64,000 nt of DNA from Eutrophocola sp965661105 (GTDB lineage: Bacteria > Pseudomonadota > Gammaproteobacteria > Pseudomonadales > Pseudohongiellaceae). The notes below the pieces were generated by a model, which saw only the letters and a program-made list of their open reading frames with translations, was not told the DNA's origin and did not search any database. The number at the start of each line of letters is the position of its first letter. Position 1 is the stretch's first letter. The stretch lies in NCBI GenBank assembly GCA_965661105.1, contig CBFICR010000003.1, forward strand, positions 1-64,000, written 5' to 3'. The translations under genes were made by a program, and so were the position numbers. This document shows, piece by piece, positions 1 through 8,583 of this stretch.

Positions 1-663
1 GTACAGCGCGCAGGTAGTGATGGCCATTTGCACATATAGTGCCAGCGGCAACATGACTCCGGTCAGGATCAACACGCCCGCTAATAATTGCATCACCAGA
101 GCCACATCAATCAGATGCGAGTTGTTCAATGATGTCATCAGTTGCACTGCCAGCGGTTCACTGCCGACAGGCACAGGCCACAGGGATAGAAACAGGGCGT
201 TGGCGGCATAAGCCACCATCCAGATACCAAACACAATGCGTCCGGCAAGAACCAATTGTTTTCTTGTTTCTACTTTTGCACGCAAAGCGAACATTGCGCT
301 ATAGCTTTTGACATAAGCCAGGCATAACAGTGAATTGCATAATAATACGGCGTAACCATATCTGGCGGCGCCCGAGCTCCAGCCTTCCAGCGGCGCATCC
401 CAGTAGAATACGCCGAATGAAACCGGCAAGCAGATCAAAAGGGCCAGTGGTGTGTAAAAACCGAACAGCAAACCAAGCCCGGCGATCAGTTCGACGGCCT
501 TCACCAGATCAAACAGGTGACTGTCGATCAGGGCAACGATGAGCTCCATACTCAAGGGCTGGTTACCCATAGGTTGTGGAAAGAGTGGAAAGAAGTGATT
601 TACACCCGCCGGAATCATCCATGCGGCGAACAGTAACCGTAAGAACCAGACTGGATATTTCAT
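1..663 (-). CDS. DoxX-like membrane protein (3' end outside window)
   Basis: The reading frame opens at ATG (complement of 661-663) behind an AGGGGG ribosome site and runs off the left edge without a stop. About 220 residues are visible. They are mostly hydrophobic, with around six membrane segments. The protein looks internally duplicated: the first half holds NHFFPLFPQ followed by ELIAGLGLLFG, and the second half holds NALFLSLWPVPVG followed by QLLAGVLILTG. This is the layout of DoxX/DoxD-like four-helix membrane proteins, here as two tandem units. The role in this family is mostly unknown (DoxD is a thiosulfate:quinone oxidoreductase subunit in Acidianus), so no reaction is assigned. The family call is an inference from pattern; the gene itself is well supported by its start signal and long open frame. 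Confidence 0.6.
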   Translation of the reverse strand, partial: MKYPVWFLRLLFAAWMIPAGVNHFFPLFPQPMGNQPLSMELIVALIDSHLFDLVKAVELIAGLGLLFGFYTPLALLICLPVSFGVFYWDAPLEGWSSGAARYGYAVLLCNSLLCLAYVKSYSAMFALRAKVETRKQLVLAGRIVFGIWMVAYAANALFLSLWPVPVGSEPLAVQLMTSLNNSHLIDVALVMQLLAGVLILTGVMLPLALYVQMAITTCALY

Positions 664-756
664 AAAGCCCCCTGAATACAGTTGTTATTATTGTTTTTGT
701 ACAGAATCGTATAATTTTTATTATTATGGCTGAGCTTAGCACCTGCCCGAAAAAAG

Positions 757-801
757 AAAAGGGGACGGAGGGATTTAAATTAAATCCCTCCGTCCCCTTT
801 T
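757..801. repeat. REP-like palindrome, copy 1
   Basis: Perfect inverted repeat with two 21-base arms (757-777 and 781-801) around a 3-base centre. The arm core is GGGGACGGAGGG followed by an AT-rich middle. A near-identical copy lies at 1166-1210. The T run at the right edge could let the hairpin act as a terminator as well. It lies between the divergent doxX-like gene and the small membrane gene, directly before the latter's ribosome site. Confidence 0.85.
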
Positions 802-826
802 TTGCCATTTTTTGGAAAATACTCAA

Positions 827-1168
827 ATGACTGAAACAAAAACCCCCGCAGCAGATAATCCCTGTGCAGCGGAAGATGCCGCCACAGCCATGATGGAAAG
901 TGCTGCCAACAGGGCAAAGGAAAAACAGGCATTGGCGTCTGGGAAAGTTGATAAAGCGGGTGTTATTGTCCAGCTGCTTGGACTCTCGATTCTTATCATT
1001 GTGGGTGGAATTTTTGCACTGAACATTGTGTTTATGTCAGAGAACATAGACAAGGCTGCCAATGTCTTTATGTTTTTTGCGCTACCCGCTTATCTGATCA
1101 GCACCCTTATCAGGTACCTGCTTACCGGCTCCAGCAAGCCTTTTCCCTGGCAAATTAAAGGGAGTTAA
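827..1168 (+). CDS. Small two-helix membrane protein of unknown function
   Basis: Product of 113 residues from ATG 827, which follows a GGAAAA ribosome site; an in-frame TTG at 812 is a less likely start. The first ~45 residues are Ala/Glu/Lys-rich and probably cytoplasmic. Two membrane segments follow: one around VIVQLLGLSILIIVGGIFA and one around VFMFFALPAYLISTLIRYLL. No family is recognised. The gene is tightly bracketed by two near-identical palindromes: copy 1 ends about a dozen bases before its ribosome site, and its TAA stop is the first base triplet of copy 2. That packing is unusual and suggests gene and repeats may have arrived together. It converges on the outer-membrane protein gene downstream. 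Confidence 0.6.
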   Translation: MTETKTPAADNPCAAEDAATAMMESAANRAKEKQALASGKVDKAGVIVQLLGLSILIIVGGIFALNIVFMSENIDKAANVFMFFALPAYLISTLIRYLLTGSSKPFPWQIKGS

Positions 1169-1210
1169 AGGGGTCGGAGGGATTTAATTTAAATCCCTCC
1201 GACCCCTTTA
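1166..1210. repeat. REP-like palindrome, copy 2 (possible bidirectional terminator)
   Basis: Inverted repeat with 21-base arms at 1166-1186 and 1190-1210. It matches copy 1 except that the stem pair in GGGGACGG has become GGGGTCGG, with the partner changed to match (CCGACCCC), so pairing is kept. It lies between two converging genes and carries the stop codon of the upstream one, so it may end transcription from both sides. Confidence 0.85.
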
Positions 1211-1221
1211 ATTAGTGATAC

Positions 1222-3516
1222 TTAAAACCTGAAGGTATAGTTGAATTTAAGAGACAGATCCCCATTAATCGACGCAAAATCATTGTCTTTATCCAGATCC
1301 ACCATGCCCCAGTTAAGCACCAGAAAGCCCTCCTGCCCCGCCGTGGGAATCCAGCGCAGGCGACTGTTTATGCCGATGCCTTCCGAGACATTGTCGTACT
1401 GAATGCGATTTGACCAGCTTAGTTCCGGGGTAAAATTAATCAGTGTATTGAACGAGGTCAGGCGTACCGTGAAATTGCCTTGCGGCAAGTGGATTTCGTT
1501 TTCTGAAAGGTTCATGCCCAGGTTGTAACGATTACTGGGCTGCCAACGCACACCGACACTTCTTTGTAGATTATTGCCGCCAAAGTAATCACCCCAAGTC
1601 ACATTGATACTACCTGACAAACGGCGCCGACCGGCAAAACTGATACCTGCCGAGCCCTGGGTAAATTCATAATCCCCTGTCGGAATAACTACATTGCCAA
1701 TACCGTTGGAAGCCCGGTAAATGGTGAAAGGCTGCGACAACACTTCCCTGGTTCTAACTATGCTTGCTGAAACCGAATCTCCAATATTGTTATTGGCATT
1801 GACCCGGACATCTGACACCTGGGAAATTACCCGGCCACTGTCCAGATCACTGTTGCGGTAACTATCAAACCCGGCATACACCGAACGCACGTAATTGCCT
1901 GGTTGCAAAAACTGCCTGAATCCAAAATCCAGTGCGTGGTCTTCAATACCGGTCTGATTCACGAAGCCCATGGCCGGATTAAAGTTGTCTTCTATGCGTT
2001 TGTATCTGTAGCCACCACGCCAGCCATTGGTGTTCGGTGAACTGATGCCAAACCCCCAGGAAGAATCATCACCGGTGATGCCATCAGTCTCTGTTTGTTG
2101 ATACCAGACTTCCCCTTCCACGACTTTATTCCCCGGCAGGCGGGAATTACGGTAGCGAAAATCAGCACCTACCAGGGAGTTATCGATATTGGAACGTGGA
2201 TCACCGCTGGTGGCGATAACTCCCAACAGAGATTCATTCAGTATGTTTAATGCTGCCCTGCCGACAAAAACAGTCTGGGCGTCCACACCAGTGAGGGCAT
2301 CCTCATCCTGGCTGACCACCAGCGTTCCCACATCCCAGTCGCCGGCACGGCCGCTTACTTTAGCGCCAACATTGATATCTACCGGTTGACCACCGGGACT
2401 GAGCCCAATGCGGCGGGAGAAGAAAGGACGTCCATTTTGTAATGCAGAGCGGGGCATCGCATCATTCCCCTCCTCGTTAAAATTCGCCCCGACACCAATA
2501 CGGCCAAACTGAAAAATATCGGCATCACGGATGAAGAAGTCCCGCTGCTCGGGAAAAAAAAGATTGAAGCGGGTCAGGTTGACCTGGCGTGTGTCGACTT
2601 CTGTAGCGGAAAAATCGGTATTAATGGTAAGGGCCGCGTTGAGCTGGGGCGTAATCTTGTAGAACATGTCTATCTGCGGTTCGAGAGCCTGATCATCGTA
2701 TCCGGCAGGACCAAACACCCGCTCCTTGCGCATCACCAGATAAGGCACCACATCCAGCCCCAGCCCCTGACGTAAATCTTGCAGTCCGGTGGCTGTCCCG
2801 GCGATACTGGGGTTAAGCAGACGGTTACGTGAAACCCAGCCAATCTCTTCAGAATTACGACGAATGGTGCGACGAAAATTAATTCCCCATTCTGTATTGC
2901 CCGGGTCAAAGGACAGGGTCTGGAATGGTATACGCATTTCAGTGGTCCAGCCTTGTTCATCAATATTGGAGCCTGCCTGCCAGATGCCTTCCCAGTTTCT
3001 ATCAACACCTGAAACATTCTGATAGATACCTTCAACCCTTACGCCATTGGCATTAATCTCGAAAAGAAAACCACTGCGTCTGTCCAGATAGGGGTCCAGC
3101 ATAATATTGAAGGAATCATCAGTAGGCAGGCCCTGCCCCTGTAACAGGACATTGGCCGTAATCAGGGAGGGATCCTCTTCAAACATGCGCGCACCAATGT
3201 ATATGGCATCATTGGAATAAAACACCCGAACTTCGGTACGCTGGCTTGGGCTGGCGTATTCAAAAGGGGCCATCTGGTGAAAATCGTTGACTACCGCGGC
3301 TCGCGACCAGACATCATCATCAAGATGTCCATCGATTCGAATATCGCTGTCTGAAAGACTGGGGACCGCAAAGGACTTGCCGCCGGTGATTCCTCCCAGG
3401 GGAATATCATCCTGGGCCTGTAGCGGAGATTCCAGTACTACTGTTATGGCAATAAAAAGACACCAATAAACAGGGGAAAATGAAAAAATAGAGCCAGGAA
3501 AACGATTTACTGCCAC
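1222..3516 (-). CDS. Outer-membrane CBM9-like / DUF5916 protein
   Basis: Product of 764 residues from a GTG start preceded by AAAAAGGCG. An N-terminal hydrophobic stretch ending in an Ala-Gln site (SPLQAQDD) looks like a signal peptide. Residues ~55-230 match the carbohydrate-binding family 9-like fold (IRIDGHLDDDVWSRAA, then the YSNDAIYIGARM strand), with the RRTIRRNSEEIGW segment at the junction. The rest resembles DUF5916, a long strand-rich region ending in Phe (NYTFRF) as expected of an outer-membrane beta-barrel. Such proteins are common in marine bacteria, but their substrates are not established. It converges on the small membrane gene, with palindrome copy 2 between them. It appears to be a single-gene unit; the next minus-strand gene upstream is 168 bases away. 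Confidence 0.8.
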   Translation of the reverse strand: MAVNRFPGSIFSFSPVYWCLFIAITVVLESPLQAQDDIPLGGITGGKSFAVPSLSDSDIRIDGHLDDDVWSRAAVVNDFHQMAPFEYASPSQRTEVRVFYSNDAIYIGARMFEEDPSLITANVLLQGQGLPTDDSFNIMLDPYLDRRSGFLFEINANGVRVEGIYQNVSGVDRNWEGIWQAGSNIDEQGWTTEMRIPFQTLSFDPGNTEWGINFRRTIRRNSEEIGWVSRNRLLNPSIAGTATGLQDLRQGLGLDVVPYLVMRKERVFGPAGYDDQALEPQIDMFYKITPQLNAALTINTDFSATEVDTRQVNLTRFNLFFPEQRDFFIRDADIFQFGRIGVGANFNEEGNDAMPRSALQNGRPFFSRRIGLSPGGQPVDINVGAKVSGRAGDWDVGTLVVSQDEDALTGVDAQTVFVGRAALNILNESLLGVIATSGDPRSNIDNSLVGADFRYRNSRLPGNKVVEGEVWYQQTETDGITGDDSSWGFGISSPNTNGWRGGYRYKRIEDNFNPAMGFVNQTGIEDHALDFGFRQFLQPGNYVRSVYAGFDSYRNSDLDSGRVISQVSDVRVNANNNIGDSVSASIVRTREVLSQPFTIYRASNGIGNVVIPTGDYEFTQGSAGISFAGRRRLSGSINVTWGDYFGGNNLQRSVGVRWQPSNRYNLGMNLSENEIHLPQGNFTVRLTSFNTLINFTPELSWSNRIQYDNVSEGIGINSRLRWIPTAGQEGFLVLNWGMVDLDKDNDFASINGDLSLKFNYTFRF

Positions 3517-3684
3517 AGCATCGCCTTTTTATTATTTGGGGAAATGGCCACTGTACGATGGAAAAATGGAATGAATATGAATACTCAAGCCATAATGCAA
3601 AGACTTTAAAGAAAAATTCCGGGTATTCAACAATCCTTCAAGGGTGTCATTAGAGTTTCCACCAATAGAACACGTTCATCGCTG

Positions 3685-4737
3685 TCACAAGCTGAAGACT
3701 TTTGTCGCCACACCTTCGAAAAACAGTTTTTTATCAGCATCAGGGATATCCATAGCGTCCATATCAACGACTTCCTGTTTCAGATACTGGTAGGGATAAT
3801 CCATGGCATACATGACCCGATCAACGCCTATCTGCTGCTGGGCAAATTTAACCGCGGGTTCCCAGGCCATCCCTGAGCAGGTGATATAAACATTTTCCTT
3901 CAGGTAATCACTGACTTTTTTCCTAAGCGGCTGCAGGGTTTCATAGCGTTTGGAGGAAACCTGGGCGTTGTGCATAAAATCAAGCCGATACATCCAATAG
4001 GGTAAAGCTTCTCCCATGTGGCCAATGATCATTTGTAGTTTTGGAAATTGATCAAAAACGCCGGCCGTGATGATACGCAACATATGCATCCCGGTTTCCA
4101 CGCCAAAACCAAAAATGGCTCCATCCAGCCCCACTTCCAGCATGGGCTCAATCATGTTTTTCGGCGGTGTATTCGGGTGCAGGTAGATTGGCAGCTCCAG
4201 CGCTTCTGCGGCTTCGAAAATGGGCCAGAACTTTCGGTCACTCAGGTATTCACCATGAGTATGGGAATTGTTGATGATGCCTCTGAATCCAAGTCCCTTG
4301 CAGCGCTCAAGTTCCTGCGCAGCCAGTTCAGGGGCTTGCGGTGCAATGGCACAAAGCCCCGCATAGCGATCAGGGTGTCGGTCAATGGCCTGTTTAAGAA
4401 TATCGTTGCTGTCTCTGGCAACGGCAATAGCTGTGTCCCTGTCAAACACCTGTACTCCGGGTGAAGTCAGTGAGAGCACCGCGAAATCAATGCCTGCAGC
4501 GTCCATGTCTGCCAGTCGTTCTTCATCCAGATCGGCCAGTTTGCGCCTGACAGTGGCAGGACGCGGTTCCATGGACGTACCATAAAAGCCCCACAGGCTG
4601 TTAAACCCGGGGTCATCAAGGGTTTTACTGTTATAAAGATCCGCATACATTTGCAGCAATTCTTCAGGTGCCCATGCCTCTTCCGTGGCAATGCGCCTGT
4701 AATTGCTGTTTTTAGCGATAGTTACATTATCTGCCAT
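3685..4737 (-). CDS. Amidohydrolase-family (ACMSD/gamma-resorcylate type) decarboxylase-like protein
   Basis: Product of 350 residues from ATG 4737, chosen because AGGAAT lies six bases upstream; an in-frame ATG at 4779 has no such site. Seen motifs: EEAW at residues 19-22, LHPNTPP, GHMGEALPYW and YAMDYPYQ. These correspond to the metal and active-site positions of the amidohydrolase-2 decarboxylases (5-carboxyvanillate, 2,3-dihydroxybenzoate and gamma-resorcylate decarboxylases), which remove CO2 from aromatic acids using a divalent metal. The EEA form, rather than ExH, is the form I recall for LigW-like members. The substrate cannot be read from sequence. It is divergent from the aldehyde dehydrogenase with ~150 bases between, which makes a shared catabolic role possible but unproven. 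Confidence 0.7.
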   Translation of the reverse strand: MADNVTIAKNSNYRRIATEEAWAPEELLQMYADLYNSKTLDDPGFNSLWGFYGTSMEPRPATVRRKLADLDEERLADMDAAGIDFAVLSLTSPGVQVFDRDTAIAVARDSNDILKQAIDRHPDRYAGLCAIAPQAPELAAQELERCKGLGFRGIINNSHTHGEYLSDRKFWPIFEAAEALELPIYLHPNTPPKNMIEPMLEVGLDGAIFGFGVETGMHMLRIITAGVFDQFPKLQMIIGHMGEALPYWMYRLDFMHNAQVSSKRYETLQPLRKKVSDYLKENVYITCSGMAWEPAVKFAQQQIGVDRVMYAMDYPYQYLKQEVVDMDAMDIPDADKKLFFEGVATKVFSL

Positions 4738-4890
4738 AAATAATTCCTGCCCCGGGCTCTGGGAAACTTTAACAAACATCAGAAAGGTCAGCAGTATAGC
4801 GAAAAAATTTTACTCAGCGTGCCTTTTGGGTGATCATTACGCCCCTTTTTTCCGTATCAGCACCCTATATTTACCAACCAGGAGTAAACC

Positions 4891-6357
4891 GTGGCACAAG
4901 CAGAACCACTCAGCAGCAATTCACTCGCACATTATCCGGAATTACAGCTATTCATCGCAGGTGAATGGGTATCCAAAGGCGAGCGCAAAAGCCAGCCAGT
5001 ACTGAACCCGGCAACCGGCGAAGTGCTTGGCGAATTGCCTCATGCTACCGAAGCGGATCTGGATCGGGCACTGGCAGCGGCTGAAGCTGGCTTCAAGGTC
5101 TGGCGTGACAAATTGCCGGAGGAACGCAGTGCCGTGCTGCGCAAAGCTGCCGCACTGATGCGTGAACGTGGCGAACAGATCACCACAGCGGCTACCCTGG
5201 AATCTGGCAAACCCATCATGCAATCGCGCATGGAACTGAAAATGTCTTCCGATGTCCTTGAATGGTATGCCGAGGAAGGCAGACGTGCCTATGGCCGTGT
5301 GTTGACCCAGCGTCAGCCCGGTTCACGCATGTATGTGGTGAAAGAGCCGGTTGGGCCGGTCGCTGCTTTCGCGCCATGGAATTTCCCCCAGGGTAACCCG
5401 GCCAGAAAAATGGGGGCCTCGCTGGCAGCCGGTTGCTCTTGTGTATTCAAGCCGGCAGAAGAAACACCAGCCACTGCGTTACTGATGGCCAAATGCATGC
5501 AGGATGCCGGCTTGCCTGACGGTGTACTGTCAGTTGTGTTTGGTGTGCCTCATGTTATTTCTACCTATTTACTGAGCTCACCTGTAATCCGCAAAATGTC
5601 CTTTACCGGTTCCGTACCGGTAGGCAAGTCACTCATGAAACTGGCAGCGGACAATATGATTCGTACTACCATGGAGCTCGGTGGCCATGCGCCGGTACTG
5701 GTATTTGAAGATGCCGATGTGGAAAAAACTCTCGACATGGCTGTTGCAGCCAAGTTTCGTAATGCCGGACAGGTGTGTGTTTCTCCCACCCGTTTCTTTG
5801 TGCATGAATCAATTCATGCCGCCTTTGTGGCCGGCTTCACGCAGCGCGCTGAAAAACTCAGGATAGGCAATGGTCTGGACGAAAATACCCAGATGGGTCC
5901 TCTTATCCATGCCCGTCGCCGGGATGCCATCAGCGCTCTGGTGGATGATGCGGTAGCTAAAGGAGCTACCCTGAACACCGGCGGCTGTGCTATTGATGGC
6001 CCAGGTAACTTCTACAAACCGACATTACTTTCCGATGTGCCCCTCAATGCCAGAATAATGAATGAAGAGCCGTTTGGCCCGGTTGCCCTGATAAATTCAT
6101 TCACTGACTTTGATGAAGTGATGAAAGAAGCAAATCGTCTGCCTTTTGGCCTTGCTGCCTACGCTTTCACCGAAAACTCCCGTCGCGTTAACCAACTCGG
6201 AGAGCAACTGGAGGCAGGTATGATAGGAATCAACAGTTTTGGCATCTCTGTACCGGAATCTCCTTTTGGTGGCATCAAGGAAAGTGGCCATGGCTCGGAG
6301 GAAGGTATTGAAGGACTGGATGCCTGTATGGTTACCAAGTTTATCTCGGAAGTGTAG
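4891..6357 (+). CDS. NAD(P)-dependent aldehyde dehydrogenase, succinate-semialdehyde dehydrogenase-like
   Basis: Product of 488 residues, the usual ALDH length, from GTG 4891 behind AGGAG. Catalytic residues are visible: Asn164 (PWNFP), Lys187 (FKPAE), Glu262 (MELGGHAP) and Cys296 (NAGQVCVSPT). The C-terminal FGGIKESGHGSEEG and VTKFIS resemble GabD-type succinate-semialdehyde and related semialdehyde dehydrogenases. The reaction is oxidation of a semialdehyde to the acid with NAD(P)+; the exact substrate is open. It stands alone on the plus strand, divergent from the decarboxylase-like gene, and is followed by a hairpin terminator at 6420. No gabT or other pathway partner is adjacent. Confidence 0.85.
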   Translation: MAQAEPLSSNSLAHYPELQLFIAGEWVSKGERKSQPVLNPATGEVLGELPHATEADLDRALAAAEAGFKVWRDKLPEERSAVLRKAAALMRERGEQITTAATLESGKPIMQSRMELKMSSDVLEWYAEEGRRAYGRVLTQRQPGSRMYVVKEPVGPVAAFAPWNFPQGNPARKMGASLAAGCSCVFKPAEETPATALLMAKCMQDAGLPDGVLSVVFGVPHVISTYLLSSPVIRKMSFTGSVPVGKSLMKLAADNMIRTTMELGGHAPVLVFEDADVEKTLDMAVAAKFRNAGQVCVSPTRFFVHESIHAAFVAGFTQRAEKLRIGNGLDENTQMGPLIHARRRDAISALVDDAVAKGATLNTGGCAIDGPGNFYKPTLLSDVPLNARIMNEEPFGPVALINSFTDFDEVMKEANRLPFGLAAYAFTENSRRVNQLGEQLEAGMIGINSFGISVPESPFGGIKESGHGSEEGIEGLDACMVTKFISEV

Positions 6358-6419
6358 CAACGCATTTATTAACCGGGTCACTAACGCTCTCTTGGTTAAA
6401 TAAAAGTTATGAAATTCCT

Positions 6420-6469
6420 GACCCTGTCATTGCGGTGATCAATACCGGCGATGGCAGGGTCTTTTATTG
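6420..6469 (+). terminator. Hairpin terminator after the aldehyde dehydrogenase
   Basis: GACCCTG at 6420 pairs with CAGGGTC ending at 6461. Further pairing lies inside (CAT/ATG, CGG/CCG), and TTTTATT follows directly. It lies about 60 bases past the stop codon. Confidence 0.7.
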
Positions 6470-6530
6470 AGATTCTATCCAGTTCTGGCATTTCGCTTCC
6501 CAAGATATAAGTAAAAATCTCCTCTTCCCT

Positions 6531-6555
6531 GAAAGGTTTGTACTTGAAACCTTTC
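6531..6555. repeat. 9-bp inverted repeat upstream of yciI-like gene
   Basis: GAAAGGTTT (6531-6539) and AAACCTTTC (6547-6555) are perfect inverted arms around 7 bases, 47 bases before the next start codon. It could be an operator or a leader hairpin; no T run follows, so a terminator is less likely. Confidence 0.5.
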
Positions 6556-6602
6556 CTGTCTTATATTCAGTTACCAATTTCATTGAATACACAGAGGTCA
6601 CT

Positions 6603-6893
6603 ATGCAGTTTCTTGTTACAGCCCTTGATTACACAGATGCTCAAGCTATCGATCGTCGCATGAAGCACCGGGAAAACCACCTGGCCAATGTCAGGAAAAT
6701 GATCGACTCAGGTAAATTTCTGATGGGAGGAGCAATCCTTGATGATAATGAAAAAATGATTGGTTCTGCCCTTATTCTGGAGTTTCCTGATCGGGAAAGC
6801 CTGGACCAGCATCTGGCACAGGACCCCTATATCGACGGCAAAGTCTGGGACAAAATCGATATCAAACCAATCAAGCTGGTCCCCACCCAATAA
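6603..6893 (+). CDS. YciI family protein
   Basis: Product of 96 residues from ATG 6603 with AGAGG upstream. The sequence fits the YCII-related ferredoxin-like fold: an N-terminal strand (FLVTALDYT), a charged helix with HRENHLANV, then GGAILDD and a C-terminal DPYIDGKVWDKIDIKPIKLV segment. Members are small dimeric proteins; a His/Asp pair is often proposed to be catalytic, but most have no known reaction. The gene is 39 bases ahead of a secreted-protein gene and may be cotranscribed with it. Confidence 0.8.
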   Translation: MQFLVTALDYTDAQAIDRRMKHRENHLANVRKMIDSGKFLMGGAILDDNEKMIGSALILEFPDRESLDQHLAQDPYIDGKVWDKIDIKPIKLVPTQ

Positions 6894-6932
6894 AATCCCA
6901 CTTCCCGAGGTATTGCCAGATAAGGCCTTGTC

Positions 6933-7721
6933 ATGACTACCAGAGTGAAAACCATTGGAGTCATCCCTGTTTTGCTGCTCTTGAGTCTGGGCAGCATTAA
7001 CCTCTTTGCCCAGCACGCTAAACCATCTTATAGCCAGGCAGAATACCTGGCCTTGATTTCCACTTATGTGGATAAAGCCGTCAATATTTATGATGGACGT
7101 TTTGCCTATTCATACACCACTCATGACATGCTTGAAAATGAAACAGTAACCCAGCGTGTCGATCCGTCCAGGCCTTTCCTGCAAAGCGACCGTATCATCA
7201 GCATCAATGGAGCTCCCCCCTCAACGGAACGAATAGAAAAGCATGAGCGTCGCATGCAGCGACGTTTGCGCAGACGACTTGAAGCAGATCGCTCATTAAT
7301 CAAGGAAGAGAAGGAAAGGGAAGGCAGCGAAAAGGAACGCTTTATGGCAATGCTGATCCCGGAAAGTCTTAAACTGATAAAGCAGGTGGATAACCTGCAT
7401 ACTCTCGAGTTCAGGGGCATGGAAGAAGACAGACGTACAATCTACGAAAATCTGATCGGCACATTGGTTCTGGATGTTAACAAGGGCTACATAAAAGAAC
7501 TGCGGGTGAGAGTAAGTGGACCCTTTTCACCCTATATCTTTATGCGCATTAATGCCGGTTATTTTACCTTGCGCTTTGAGTTAAACGAATCAGGTCTACC
7601 GATTCAAAGTGACGCCACCTGGGAACTCGATGGGCATATCCTGTACATCAGGGATCTGGATAGAAACGAAGCAATCAGGTGGTTCGATATAGTGCAGTTG
7701 TCGCTGCCTGATACTGAGTAA
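6933..7721 (+). CDS. Secreted protein of unknown function
   Basis: Product of 262 residues from ATG 6933. Residues 1-27 form a signal peptide (basic MTTRVK, hydrophobic VIPVLLLLSLGSINLFA, cut near AQH). The mature part has a strongly basic-acidic helix (many Arg/Glu around residues 100-140, RMQRRLRRRLEAD) flanked by strand-rich parts, including RVSGPFSPYIFMRINAGY. I do not recognise the family. It follows the YciI-like gene at short distance on the same strand. No lipobox and no further membrane segment are seen, so the product is probably periplasmic. Confidence 0.65.
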   Translation: MTTRVKTIGVIPVLLLLSLGSINLFAQHAKPSYSQAEYLALISTYVDKAVNIYDGRFAYSYTTHDMLENETVTQRVDPSRPFLQSDRIISINGAPPSTERIEKHERRMQRRLRRRLEADRSLIKEEKEREGSEKERFMAMLIPESLKLIKQVDNLHTLEFRGMEEDRRTIYENLIGTLVLDVNKGYIKELRVRVSGPFSPYIFMRINAGYFTLRFELNESGLPIQSDATWELDGHILYIRDLDRNEAIRWFDIVQLSLPDTE

Positions 7722-7808
7722 TGGAATACAAAACTCTTACTACTATCCAGTTGGCAAGTTATCCAGTTATCCAGTCAGCATTTTCCAGGCCAGTGAATAT
7801 TAGCCGGT

Positions 7809-8060
7809 TTAGTCCAGCTTGTTTTTACCGGCAAATTTATGAATTACATCCGCCAGAAAAGCCTGAAAAGGCATGCCTGCTTCCAGGGCGAGGGCTTCGA
7901 GAGTATGAATGTCCTCAGCGCGCAGGCGAATATTGACACGATTGGTGCGCTGTAAGGGATTCAGGTCAAATCTTGATGGCAGGTCCGACACCAGAGTAAA
8001 GTCGACCGTGCCTGCCGGAACAGGATTCATCGCAACGTTACCCAGATTTAAAGTACTCAT
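7809..8060 (-). CDS. Ribbon-helix-helix (CopG/antitoxin-like) protein
   Basis: Product of 83 residues from ATG 8060, which has GGAG eight bases upstream; another ATG lies two codons earlier. The C-terminal half, RTNRVNIRLRAEDIHTLEA then LALEAGMPFQAFLADVIHKF, has the strand-helix-helix pattern of CopG-type antitoxins (compare the xRINIRxxxxDLxxLKxxAxxxGxPYQxLIxxxLHKY form). The N-terminal ~35 residues are unrelated linker. No toxin gene is adjacent: only 87 bases separate it from the gene downstream, and ~190 non-coding bases lie upstream. It may be an orphan antitoxin or a stand-alone transcriptional repressor. Confidence 0.65.
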   Translation of the reverse strand: MSTLNLGNVAMNPVPAGTVDFTLVSDLPSRFDLNPLQRTNRVNIRLRAEDIHTLEALALEAGMPFQAFLADVIHKFAGKNKLD

Positions 8061-8252
8061 TGTCATTCTCCGTGGTTTTCCTTGGCTGTAACTTTTACCT
8101 GCCAACACACTTGATAGTGCAGGCTTCTTCCCAGCTAACCGCCTTCAGGGAAGACGGTGTAAAGTAAAATCAAAACCGTGGAGCTATGCTACTGCACTAC
8201 CCGATTTGGATGGGTGATTCAGTTCGCACTTCTACCTATTTTCTCAAAAACC

Positions 8253-8552
8253 TTACTTTGACTTGGGGAAGTTTTCTGCAAACAGGCGTTTCTGCTCCTG
8301 TGTAGCCTCTTTCTGATAGCTGGCTTTCCAGTCGGTATACGGCATGCCATATACCCTCTCTCGCGCAGCTTCATAATCTACATCCACGCCTTTTTCCTCA
8401 GCTGCTGCCACATACCATTTTGACAGGCAGTTACGACAAAACCCGGCAAGATTCATCAGGTCAATGTTCTGTGCATCTTTCCTGGAATCAAGGTGCTCCA
8501 GCAATCGTCTCAATACCGCCGCTTCAATTTCAGTTTCAGTTTGCTTGTCCAC
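8253..8552 (-). CDS. DUF1244 family protein
   Basis: Product of 99 residues from GTG 8552, chosen because AGGAG lies six bases ahead; an earlier in-frame GTG at 8570 lacks this. The core NIDLMNLAGFCRNCLSKWY and the YGMPYTDWKA segment are the hallmark of DUF1244, a small helical family found mainly in alpha- and gammaproteobacteria. Two Cys in FCRNCL may bind a metal, but the function is unknown. It lies 31 bases downstream of the YciH-like gene on the same strand, so the two probably share a transcript. Confidence 0.85.
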   Translation of the reverse strand: MDKQTETEIEAAVLRRLLEHLDSRKDAQNIDLMNLAGFCRNCLSKWYVAAAEEKGVDVDYEAARERVYGMPYTDWKASYQKEATQEQKRLFAENFPKSK

Positions 8553-8583
8553 ATTTAACTCCTGTTTCACTACAAATAATCAA

